A stretch of 5,640 nucleotides of DNA, from the NCBI GenBank assembly GCA_035298385.1, contig DATGYC010000233.1, positions 1 to 5,640 on the forward strand, in the 5' to 3' direction. The position numbers were made by a program, and so were the translations under genes. A model generated the notes under the pieces. The model was not told the DNA's origin, made no database searches, and was given only the letters and a program-made list of their open reading frames with translations. Position 1 is the stretch's first letter. The number at the start of each line of letters is the position of its first letter. The stretch comes from DATGYC01 sp035298385. Lineage in GTDB: Bacteria; Bacillota; Sulfobacillia; Symbiobacteriales; Symbiobacteriaceae. This document shows positions 1 through 5,615 of the stretch, piece by piece.

Positions 1-362
1 GAGGCCTCCCACTGCCCCTTGTCGACCGCCCCGATCGCCGCCCGGAACGCTTCGGACATATACGCGGCAAAATGGAGCGTCAGCCCCAGAAGCGCCGCCT
101 GGATCGGCGTGAGCAGGATCTTAAACGAGGTTAATCCATAGTAGAAGATCATCAACTGGATCAGCATCGGGGTGCCCCGGAATGCCGAGAGGTAGAGCTT
201 GGCCAGTCCGCTGACGAAGCGCCCGCCCGAGATGCGGGCGAGCGCCACCAGAAGGCCCAAGAATAGCGAGAGGATCGTTCCCACCGCCCAAAGTTGGAGC
301 GTGGTTACCGTCCCTTGTAGCAGGAAGGGAAGCGACTGCCAGATCAGATCACGGACGGACAT
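1..362 (-). CDS. Polar amino acid ABC transporter permease, HEQRo/HisM-type (3' part missing)
   Basis: This is the N-terminal 120 codons of an inner-membrane permease that would import the amino acid delivered by the lipoprotein encoded just upstream. I translated it from the ATG at 362-360. It opens with a short polar stretch (MSVRDLIWQS), then a long hydrophobic segment at about residues 11-42, the family hallmark FRGTPMLIQL at 61-70, a second hydrophobic segment at about 66-80, and a third at about 82-102. It ends at the window edge inside the cytoplasmic EAA loop (SEAFRAAI at 103-110, then GQWEA at 116-120), which docks the ATPase. Family members are usually about 215-230 residues, so roughly half is present. 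The start overlaps the last 14 bp of the binding-protein gene, and no strong ribosome binding site precedes it, which suggests translational coupling. The ATPase gene is presumably beyond position 1. Family assignment is firm; the substrate is inferred from the neighbour. Confidence 0.93.
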   Translation of the reverse strand, partial: MSVRDLIWQSLPFLLQGTVTTLQLWAVGTILSLFLGLLVALARISGGRFVSGLAKLYLSAFRGTPMLIQLMIFYYGLTSFKILLTPIQAALLGLTLHFAAYMSEAFRAAIGAVDKGQWEA

Positions 363-1149
363 CTTCGCCAAACCACTTCTCGGAGATCTTCTTGTAGGTC
401 CCGTCCTGAAGCATCCCGTCTAGCGCCTTGTCCACTTCACTGATCAGTGCGGTCTCACCCTTGCGCATCATCAGGCCCACGTCGACCCCCTTGGTGGGCG
501 CCCCGGCAGCCCGCAGGGGCTGGGTGCCCTGCTTGATCAGGTAGGCGACCTGAAGCCGATCGTTCAGCGTGCCATCGATCCGGCGGGCGGCGATGTCAGC
601 GAAGAGCGTGGCATTCGAGGTGTAGAGGACCACCTCGGCACCGGCATCCCGCAGCATCTTCTCATAGTTGGAACCCTGCGAGGCACCAAACTTCTTCCCC
701 TTGACGTCCGCCATCGAGTTGATGGTGGTGTCATCCTTATGGACCAGCAGTTGCGAGCCCGAGTTCACGTACGGCTTGGAGAAGGCGTAGGATGCCTGGC
801 GCTCCGGCGTGATCCCCATCTGGTTGGCGATCATGTCAAACCGCTTCGAATCCAGAGCGGCAACAAGGCCCTTGAAGGGCATGGTGATATACTCCACACC
901 GACGCCCAGTCGCTTGGCGACCTCCGTCGTGATCTCAACATCGAACCCCACCAACTCACCGTTGGCCTCCCGGAAGGCGAAGGGCGGGTACTGCCCACTC
1001 ATCCCAACCATGAGCTTGCCCCGGTCCTTGACCGTCTTCAAACTTTGGTCTGCAGCAGCAGGGGCAGGAGCGGGGGTAGCTCCCTTGCTGCAGCCCGCCA
1101 CGATTACAAGCAGGAGCACCAGGAGCGAATACGCTATCTTCTTTGTCAT
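349..1149 (-). CDS. Amino acid ABC transporter substrate-binding lipoprotein (SBP_bac_3; cystine-type likely)
   Basis: This is an extracytoplasmic solute-binding protein, anchored to the membrane by lipid, that captures a polar amino acid for the ABC permease. It has 266 residues, normal for the family. The signal peptide is MTKK plus a hydrophobic core (residues 5-18) and a lipobox VAGC with the acylated Cys at 20, followed by an Ala/Pro-rich linker (23-33). The mature domain begins with the typical KLMVGMSGQYPPFAF (45-59), then GELVGFDVE (64-72), ANQMGITPER (108-117, Arg117 expected to bind the ligand carboxylate), a GxxxGSNYEKML-like hinge segment at 154-166, and LNDR (195-198, Asp197 expected to bind the ligand amine). 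The ANQ-GIT-ER block and the LND segment resemble cystine binders such as TcyA/FliY, so cystine is my best guess, not a certainty. I chose the ATG at 1149 over one 13 codons upstream because it gives a clean signal peptide and follows a GGAAGGA site, although the 13-nt spacing is long. Confidence 0.92.
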   Translation of the reverse strand: MTKKIAYSLLVLLLVIVAGCSKGATPAPAPAAADQSLKTVKDRGKLMVGMSGQYPPFAFREANGELVGFDVEITTEVAKRLGVGVEYITMPFKGLVAALDSKRFDMIANQMGITPERQASYAFSKPYVNSGSQLLVHKDDTTINSMADVKGKKFGASQGSNYEKMLRDAGAEVVLYTSNATLFADIAARRIDGTLNDRLQVAYLIKQGTQPLRAAGAPTKGVDVGLMMRKGETALISEVDKALDGMLQDGTYKKISEKWFGEDVRP

Positions 1150-1162
1150 TTCGTTATTACCG

Positions 1163-1169
1163 TCCTTCC
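1163..1169 (-). promoter_or_regulatory. Ribosome binding site of the binding-protein gene
   Basis: GGAAGGA lies 13 nt before the ATG at 1149-1147. It decides the start: an in-frame ATG at 1188 lies upstream of this site, has no purine-rich sequence in front of it, and would add 13 charged residues before the signal peptide. The spacing is longer than the usual 5-10 nt, so translation may be modest. Confidence 0.6.
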
Positions 1170-1244
1170 CAATCACCCGAAGGCCCATTAGACCATAATC
1201 TGCCCGGGCGCCCCGGTACCCATTCGGACTTTACTACATACGAT

Positions 1245-1274
1245 AAGATATTTCTAGATGGATTTTCGAGTAAA
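1245..1274 (-). promoter_or_regulatory. Weak candidate sigma-A promoter for the amino acid transporter
   Basis: On the minus strand TTTACT (1274-1269, 4 of 6 matches to TTGACA) is followed after 18 nt by TATCTT (1250-1245, 4 of 6 to TATAAT), in an AT-rich patch that contrasts with the GC-rich surroundings. Transcription would start near 1238 and give a leader of about 90 nt. A promoter is needed in this spacer because the preceding operon ends in a terminator at 1333-1369. The match is weak and other hexamers in the patch (GATAAT at about 1304-1299) are possible, though that one lacks a -35. Confidence 0.3.
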
Positions 1275-1280
1275 CCGATC

Positions 1281-1313
1281 GGAACTACTTAGATTTAATT
1301 ATCCCTAGTTTCC
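1281..1313. promoter_or_regulatory. Imperfect dyad upstream of the candidate promoter, possible operator
   Basis: The plus strand reads GGAACTA at 1281-1287 and TAGTTTCC at 1306-1313. These arms pair with one bulged T across an AT-rich centre. The element ends 7 bp upstream of the candidate -35 hexamer, a typical place for an activator such as a LysR-family protein; cystine transport operons in Bacillus are known to be under LysR-type control. No regulator gene is in the window, and an imperfect dyad of this size in AT-rich DNA could be chance. Confidence 0.2.
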
Positions 1314-1332
1314 AGCCATTCCGGCGTAACTG

Positions 1333-1369
1333 AAAAGGGATCCTCCCGCTGTGCGAGAGGACCCCTTTT
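1333..1369 (-). terminator. Hairpin terminator at the end of the peptidase operon
   Basis: It begins 12 bp after the stop codon of the M16 zinc peptidase. Two 17-nt arms (1369-1353 and 1349-1333) enclose a 3-nt loop (ACA). In the minus-strand transcript all 17 positions pair, two of them as G-U wobbles; on the plus strand these two become A-C mismatches. The arm ends in TTTT, and the matching A-run at the other foot makes it bidirectional in form. The U-tract is short (TTTT then CAG), so strength is likely moderate to good owing to the long GC-rich stem. Confidence 0.88.
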
Positions 1370-1381
1370 TGCCGCTCAACC

Positions 1382-2689
1382 CTACTTCGGCTTGATCAGG
1401 CTGACAGCCGCCTGCTCCGGCCGGAAGTGCTCCCGCAGCCGCTGATTCGCCTGCTCCACCGTCAGCTCACTCGCGACTGGGATCAGGTCGAAGACGTCCA
1501 TCTCCTTGAAGTAGGAGTCGATGAAGAGCCAGGCGATCGAGTCCAAGTCGTTCATCATACCGACCATTCGACCGATCGTCTTCCGCTTGATCCGCTCGAA
1601 CGCCTCCGGCGAAAGGCCCTGGTCAACCGCCTGCTGGATGCCGGCCGAGAGTCGCTCATGGAGCGCCTCCGGGTCTCGGGTCATCCCGGCAAAGTAGGAG
1701 TAGGCCCAGGTCTCGTCGCAGCTGTACTCAAAACCGAAGCGCTGGTCGATCAGCCCGGCCTCGTAGAGTTCGGTATAGAGCGGCGAGGAACGGCCTGCGA
1801 CCACGTCGACCGCCATGGCGGTCAGCAGATCATGCGCCAGGAGTTCCCGGCCCGTCTTGGTTGGGGTCGGGTCCTTGAAGCCCAGCCGGAAGATCGGCTG
1901 GTTGACGACCAGCGCCTGCTCCCGCCGCTTCTCAGCCGGTGCCGTCGGCTCCTTGGGCATCAGCCGCTTGATCTCCGCCTGGGGCTTGTAGCCCTTCGTA
2001 TCAAAGGCCGCCTTCACCCGCGCCAGAGTCGCCTCCGGATCCACGTCACCCGCCACGAAGAGGACCATGTTCGACGGATGGTAGAAGGTCTTGTGGCAGA
2101 GAGTGAGCGTCTCCTTGTCGATCTGGTGGATCGACTCGACCGTGCCGGCGATATCGATGCGAAGCGGATGCTCCTGGTAGAGCGCCTCCAGCAGGTTGGC
2201 GTTGGAGCGCCAGCCGGGATCGTCCAGGTACATCCGGATCTCCTGCTCGATGATCCCCTGCTCCTTCTCAACCGACTCGTCCGTGAACCAGGGGGTCTGG
2301 ACGTAGTCGAGCAGCAGGTCGAGCGACTCCTCCCACCGGTCCGTCGTGTTGAAGTAGTAGACGGTGTGGGTGTACGTCGTGTAGGCGTTCGCCTCGGCGC
2401 CCAACTCGGAGAACTTGTCGGAGACGTTTCCCCACTCCTTCTCAAAGAGCTTGTGCTCCAGGAAGTGAGCGATGCCGTCCGGCACCTGGATCTCCTCGCC
2501 CGTCTCCGGGTGGATGAACCGGCTGTCGATCGAGCCGTAGTGCGTGGCGATGCGGGCGGTCTTCTCATGGAAGCCCGGCTTGACGATGATCGCCACCGTC
2601 AGTCCGCACGCCAGCTTCGTGGTGTAGAGGCGTTCCTGCAGGAGAGGGTCGGTCCGCTCTGTCAGCGTGGAGTTCGTCTGCTCCTTCAC
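1382..2689 (-). CDS. M16 family zinc metallopeptidase, catalytic subunit (YmfH-like)
   Basis: This is a cytoplasmic insulinase/processing-peptidase-type enzyme of 435 residues, the usual two-domain half-clamshell size. The N-terminal domain has the inverted zinc motif HFLEH (75-79): His75 and His79 bind zinc and Glu78 is the catalytic base. The distal ligand is probably Glu150, in EQGIIEQE (143-150), where Glu143 and Glu150 keep the 7-residue spacing seen in pitrilysin. AYTTYTHTVYYF (102-113) is the conserved edge strand after the zinc helix. The C-terminal domain (about 260-435) has GRSSPLYTELYEAGLID (299-315), where active homodimeric M16 enzymes carry an Arg/Tyr pair; that pair is missing here. 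It starts with GTG, overlapping the stop of the previous gene by 4 bp (GTGA), so the two are translationally coupled, as expected for subunits of one complex. The substrate is unknown. B. subtilis YmfF-YmfH is the closest arrangement I recognise. Confidence 0.93.
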   Translation of the reverse strand: MKEQTNSTLTERTDPLLQERLYTTKLACGLTVAIIVKPGFHEKTARIATHYGSIDSRFIHPETGEEIQVPDGIAHFLEHKLFEKEWGNVSDKFSELGAEANAYTTYTHTVYYFNTTDRWEESLDLLLDYVQTPWFTDESVEKEQGIIEQEIRMYLDDPGWRSNANLLEALYQEHPLRIDIAGTVESIHQIDKETLTLCHKTFYHPSNMVLFVAGDVDPEATLARVKAAFDTKGYKPQAEIKRLMPKEPTAPAEKRREQALVVNQPIFRLGFKDPTPTKTGRELLAHDLLTAMAVDVVAGRSSPLYTELYEAGLIDQRFGFEYSCDETWAYSYFAGMTRDPEALHERLSAGIQQAVDQGLSPEAFERIKRKTIGRMVGMMNDLDSIAWLFIDSYFKEMDVFDLIPVASELTVEQANQRLREHFRPEQAAVSLIKPK

Positions 2690-3981
2690 TGAGCCTCGCC
2701 CCCTTCCCCGGCCTTGTTGGTCAAGAAGTAGACCGTGTCGATCTGGAACTTCTGGGCCACCGCAGCGACCTGCTCCTTCGTCACAGCCTCCACGGCCGCC
2801 ACCCGCTCCTCCACGGTCCGGTCCACGCCGCTGAAGACCCGATCGATGGCAAGGTCAGCGAGCGCTGCGGGCGAATCCCCGGAGGAGAGGATGTCATTGA
2901 CCAACTGCCGCTTGGTCGTCTCCAACTCCTCATCCGAGACCTGACCGGACTGCAGCACTTTGAGTTGCTCCAGCATGATCTCCTGGCACTGGTCCCGATC
3001 CTCGAACTCGATTCCGGCGTACATGAAGCCGACACCCTTGACGGTCTCGACGTTCGAGTAGGCGAAGTAGGCCAGGGAGTTCTTCTCCCGGACCTCCTGG
3101 AAGAGCTTCGAGTGCGGGAAGCCACCGAAGACGCCGTTGGCCACAATCAAGGGGAAGTAATCCTCGTCCCGGACGGTGGTACCGGTCCGGAAGCCGATCG
3201 CCAGGACGCCCTGATTGACGTCCAGGCTGTCGGTGACCTTCTTGGGCTCCCGGCCAACCTCGCGCTTGACCACGGTCTCGGGCATGGTGCGGGCGCCCGC
3301 CGGGAGCTGTAGGTACTGGTCCATCCAGCCCTTTACCTGCTCCTCCTCAACGTTCCCGATCACGAAGAGGTTGACGGTCGCCTCCTCCAGCATCCGCTTG
3401 TGATGCCGAAGGAGCGACTGCGGGGTGATCCCTGGCAGATCCTCCACCCGACCTAGCCGGTTGAGGGCGTACGCCTCACCTTCACACATCGCCTCCGTGC
3501 AGCGGTGGAGCGCCCAGCGGCGCTTCTCATTGATCAGCCCCTCGATCAGGGACTGCAGGTTGGTCCGCTCCTGCTCGAAGATCGCGGCCTGGAAGCCGTC
3601 GCCCTCGACCAGCGGCTTGGTGATCAAGGACGAGAGCGTCTTGATCGCCTCCTCCAGCAGGTGGGGCGAATCAGGCAGGTAGTGCTCATTCGGCACCTCG
3701 ATCCGGAAGATGATCGAGTGGACCTCGCCCCGGCGGCTGATCTCAATGCCAAAAGAGGCACCGTAGAGCTCATCCAGGTGCTGCTGCAGTTCAGCCATGG
3801 TCGGGTAGTCCGCCGAGCCCCGTGCCAGCACGAGCGGCAACAGGGCGTTCGGCGTCAACCACTCCGGATGGAGCGGGGTGTGGAAATAGGCATAGATCAC
3901 GGTCGTCTTGAACTTCTCGGTAGTGCCGACGAAGAGATTGACGCCCTCTGCCAGTTCATGGCGAGAAAAGCGCAGGGTCAA
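2686..3981 (-). CDS. M16 family peptidase-like subunit without zinc motif (YmfF-like)
   Basis: This 431-residue protein has the M16 two-domain fold but no HxxEH. Where the zinc helix should be it reads LLPLVLARGSADYPTM (47-62), followed by the conserved LQQHLDELYGASFG (65-78). It therefore should not hydrolyse peptides alone. The second domain keeps the M16 substrate-clamp motif: FGGFPHSKLFQEVREKNSLAY (285-305), with Arg298 and Tyr305 in the usual R-x6-Y arrangement. Its partner, encoded immediately downstream with a 4-bp overlap, has the reverse set of features, so a heterodimer with one composite active site is the natural reading. The start is TTG at 3981-3979, chosen because a perfect AAAGGAGG lies 9 nt upstream and no in-frame ATG is near. 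It follows the M24 gene after 33 bp with no terminator between. Family assignment is firm; heterodimer formation is inferred. Confidence 0.92.
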   Translation of the reverse strand: MTLRFSRHELAEGVNLFVGTTEKFKTTVIYAYFHTPLHPEWLTPNALLPLVLARGSADYPTMAELQQHLDELYGASFGIEISRRGEVHSIIFRIEVPNEHYLPDSPHLLEEAIKTLSSLITKPLVEGDGFQAAIFEQERTNLQSLIEGLINEKRRWALHRCTEAMCEGEAYALNRLGRVEDLPGITPQSLLRHHKRMLEEATVNLFVIGNVEEEQVKGWMDQYLQLPAGARTMPETVVKREVGREPKKVTDSLDVNQGVLAIGFRTGTTVRDEDYFPLIVANGVFGGFPHSKLFQEVREKNSLAYFAYSNVETVKGVGFMYAGIEFEDRDQCQEIMLEQLKVLQSGQVSDEELETTKRQLVNDILSSGDSPAALADLAIDRVFSGVDRTVEERVAAVEAVTKEQVAAVAQKFQIDTVYFLTNKAGEGGEAQ

Positions 3982-3990
3982 GAAGCAGCG

Positions 3991-3998
3991 CCTCCTTT
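3991..3998 (-). promoter_or_regulatory. Consensus ribosome binding site before a TTG start
   Basis: AAAGGAGG, a full match to the anti-Shine-Dalgarno sequence, sits 9 nt before the TTG at 3981-3979. It settles the start of the zinc-less M16 subunit, since the nearest ATG (3959-3957) is out of frame. It lies in the 33-bp gap after the M24 gene and is the strongest ribosome binding site in the window, perhaps compensating for the weak start codon. Confidence 0.85.
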
Positions 3999-4014
3999 GC
4001 GGGTCTGGGGGCGG

Positions 4015-5106
4015 TTAGCCGATCAGGTTCCGCGGGTACTGGGTCAGCGCCCGCGCTCCCTCCTCGGTCAGGACCACGTCGTCCTCGATGCGGACGCCGC
4101 CGAGGCCCGGAACGTAGATACCCGGCTCAATCGTGAAGGTAGCGCCGACGGCCAGGGGCTCATGGTTGGAGCCGACGATGTAGGGCGCCTCGTGGACCTC
4201 TAGACCTAGGCCGTGGCCGGTCCGGTGGGTGAAGTACTCCCCGTAGCCCTTGCTGGTGATGTAGTCACGGGCAATGGCGTCGACCTGGGCGCCCGACATG
4301 CCCGGACGGGCCTCCGCACGGGCCTTGGCCTGCGCATCCAAGCAGACCTGGTAGATCTCGGCCAACTTCCCCGTGACGTTCCCCACCGGGAAGGTACGGG
4401 TGATGTCGCCGACATAGCCCTCGTGGTGGACCACAAAGTCGACCCAGATCAGTTCTCCCTCCTGGAGAACCCGATCCGTGGTCCCCGCGTGCGGCACGGC
4501 CGAGCGGGGGCCGGAGGCGACCATGATATGCAACGGGGGCTTCACTCCTAGCTTCTCCAGCTCCTTGGTCATGTACGCCTCGACGGCCGCTTCGGTGATG
4601 CCGGGCTTGATGATCTCGTGGGCCGCCTTGACGCCAGCATCGACGAGCTCAGCCGCCCTCTGCATCAGGGCCAGTTCCTCGGCATCCTTCACCCCACGCA
4701 GGGCGCCCAGGATCGCATCCGCATTCTCATAGCGTAGCTCGGGCGCGGCACCAGCGAGCAGCTCCCGCTCCCAGACACGCATGGCGAGGTACTCAACGCC
4801 CAGGATCCCCTTGCCCAGACCGGTCTCAGCCATCGCAGCGTTCAGGACGGGCTGCGGGCCCTCTTCCTCGCCCCAGGCGAAGACCTTCTGGATGCCGGCG
4901 CCCTCCTTCACCCGGACCGCCTCGAACTTCGGGCAGAACGCAAACGGCTCGCCGTTTACCGGGAAGAAGAGGAGCGTGGTCCGCTCGGAGAGATGAAAGT
5001 CGATGCCGGTTAGGTAGTACGCGTTCGGGCCGGGCATGATCACAACCGCTTCGAGTCCCTGTGCCTTCGCTCGCTCAATCAGATTGGCCACACGCTGCGT
5101 ATGCAT
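4015..5106 (-). CDS. M24 family metallopeptidase, Xaa-Pro dipeptidase/aminopeptidase type
   Basis: This is a cytoplasmic dinuclear-metal peptidase expected to cleave the bond before proline in short peptides (PepQ/PepP-like). At 363 residues it is the normal length. Residues 1-130 are the creatinase/prolidase N-terminal domain, with MPGPNAYYLTGIDF (24-37). The pita-bread catalytic domain follows, with the full ligand set: Asp223 (WVDF), Asp234 (GDITRTF), His298 (HRTGHGLGLEVHE at 294-306), Glu327 (IEPGIYVPG) and Glu341 (GVRIEDD). His206 (PHAG) and His305 match the usual substrate-binding histidines. There is no signal peptide. The start is ATG at 5106, with AAAGGGG 10 nt upstream. It lies 21 bp after the Nudix gene and 33 bp before the M16 pair, so it is probably co-transcribed. 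Whether it acts as a dipeptidase or an aminopeptidase cannot be told from sequence; B. subtilis YqhT/YkvY-type proteins are similar in kind. Confidence 0.93.
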   Translation of the reverse strand: MHTQRVANLIERAKAQGLEAVVIMPGPNAYYLTGIDFHLSERTTLLFFPVNGEPFAFCPKFEAVRVKEGAGIQKVFAWGEEEGPQPVLNAAMAETGLGKGILGVEYLAMRVWERELLAGAAPELRYENADAILGALRGVKDAEELALMQRAAELVDAGVKAAHEIIKPGITEAAVEAYMTKELEKLGVKPPLHIMVASGPRSAVPHAGTTDRVLQEGELIWVDFVVHHEGYVGDITRTFPVGNVTGKLAEIYQVCLDAQAKARAEARPGMSGAQVDAIARDYITSKGYGEYFTHRTGHGLGLEVHEAPYIVGSNHEPLAVGATFTIEPGIYVPGLGGVRIEDDVVLTEEGARALTQYPRNLIG

Positions 5107-5116
5107 CGACGGCGAT

Positions 5117-5123
5117 CCCCTTT
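5117..5123 (-). promoter_or_regulatory. Ribosome binding site of the M24 peptidase gene
   Basis: AAAGGGG ends 10 nt before the ATG at 5106-5104, inside the 21-bp gap that follows the Nudix stop codon (5128-5130). It supports independent initiation of the M24 gene within a shared transcript. Confidence 0.65.
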
Positions 5124-5127
5124 CTCT

Positions 5128-5556
5128 CTAGAGCCCAGCCCACTTCAGGGCGAGTTCGACGGTGTCCGTAATCAGGAGTTGGCGGGCCTCAAGCGGGGTC
5201 ACCCAGCGGACATCGGCCGCATCATCCCCGGCAGTCAACTCGCCACCCAGTAGCCGAGCCTCAAACTGCATGATTACATAATGGAACTGCACTCGATCCG
5301 ATCCGTCCAGGTTGATCGCATCCAAGTAGCCCAAGAAACGGGTCGATTCGACGTGGAGGCCCGTCTCTTCGAGGACCTCACGCGCCACAGCTTCGGCCAG
5401 CGTCTCGCCCAGCTCTACCCCACCGCCGGGAAGCGACCAGTAGCCCTGAAAAGGCGGGCGCCCCCGCTGGACCAGTAGGAGACGCTCCCCATCGCGAATC
5501 AGGACATTACACGCTGGCATTGGATGAGCAGGGTACTCCTTCGCCATCGCTCGCAA
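5128..5556 (-). CDS. Nudix hydrolase (MutT/ADP-ribose pyrophosphatase-like)
   Basis: This is a small cytoplasmic hydrolase of nucleoside diphosphates linked to another group, 142 residues long, standard for a single-domain Nudix protein. The Nudix box is a perfect match to G-x5-E-x7-R-E-U-x-E-E-x-G-U: Gly45, Glu51, Arg59, Glu60, Glu63, Glu64 and Gly66, with the metal-binding glutamates intact. Before it are the first strand CNVLIRDGERLLLVQRG (16-32) and GYWSLPGGG (38-46). The segment RVQFHYVIMQFEA (88-100) and WVTPLEA (118-124) complete the fold. The substrate cannot be assigned; MutT-like, ADP-ribose or other nucleotide-sugar activity are all possible. I favour the TTG start at 5556-5554, which has AAAGGA 5 nt upstream. 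The ATG three codons later (5547) would be 14 nt away and gives a 139-residue protein. It is the first gene of the apparent operon, with the M24 gene 21 bp downstream. Confidence 0.93.
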   Translation of the reverse strand: MRAMAKEYPAHPMPACNVLIRDGERLLLVQRGRPPFQGYWSLPGGGVELGETLAEAVAREVLEETGLHVESTRFLGYLDAINLDGSDRVQFHYVIMQFEARLLGGELTAGDDAADVRWVTPLEARQLLITDTVELALKWAGL

Positions 5557-5561
5557 TCAGT

Positions 5562-5567
5562 TCCTTT
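5562..5567 (-). promoter_or_regulatory. Ribosome binding site deciding the TTG start of the Nudix gene
   Basis: AAAGGA lies 5 nt before TTG (5556-5554) and 14 nt before the in-frame ATG (5547-5545). The spacing favours TTG, though 5 nt is at the short end. The site is only 9 nt from the end of the T-tract of the upstream terminator. Confidence 0.6.
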
Positions 5568-5576
5568 CTCTTTGCC

Positions 5577-5610
5577 AAAAACCCCCGCCCTCGTCACGAG
5601 AGCGGGGGTT
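5577..5610 (-). terminator. Strong intrinsic terminator in front of the Nudix gene
   Basis: On the minus strand a 14-nt arm (5610-5597) pairs with 5593-5580 around a 3-nt loop (TGA), with a run of five G-C pairs near the base, and the T-tract TTTTT at 5581-5577. The single position that is an A-C mismatch on the plus strand becomes a G-U wobble in the minus-strand transcript, so the hairpin works best for a gene transcribed leftward from beyond the window. It ends only 20 bp before the Nudix start codon. Confidence 0.9.
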
Positions 5611-5615
5611 CCGTG

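Noticed and set aside
1150..1188. Upstream ATG extending the binding protein by 13 residues
   Set aside because: The extension puts charged residues before the signal peptide, has no ribosome binding site, and contains the GGAAGGA that serves the downstream ATG.
739..1198. Two overlapping plus-strand open frames opposite the binding-protein gene
   Set aside because: They lie opposite the signal peptide and ligand-binding domain of a clear lipoprotein gene and show no family features.
1150..1240. Possible riboswitch or T-box in the leader of the amino acid transporter
   Set aside because: The predicted leader is only about 90 nt, and I see no terminator hairpin with T-tract, T-box sequence or SAM-riboswitch core in it. 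The GC-rich palindromic patch at 1201-1220 (GGTACC, GGGCGCCC) does not form a convincing switch.
1427..2692. Plus-strand open frame of 421 codons opposite the M16 zinc peptidase
   Set aside because: It mirrors nearly the whole M16 gene, its product is dominated by Arg, Leu, Val and Asp with no recognisable domain, and it is what GC-rich third positions produce on the opposite strand. The minus-strand frame has a complete zinc motif and a proper start.
3505..4203. Plus-strand open frame of 232 codons across the junction of the zinc-less M16 and M24 genes
   Set aside because: It is antisense to two well-supported genes, has biased composition and no family features, and no ribosome binding site in front of it that I can see.
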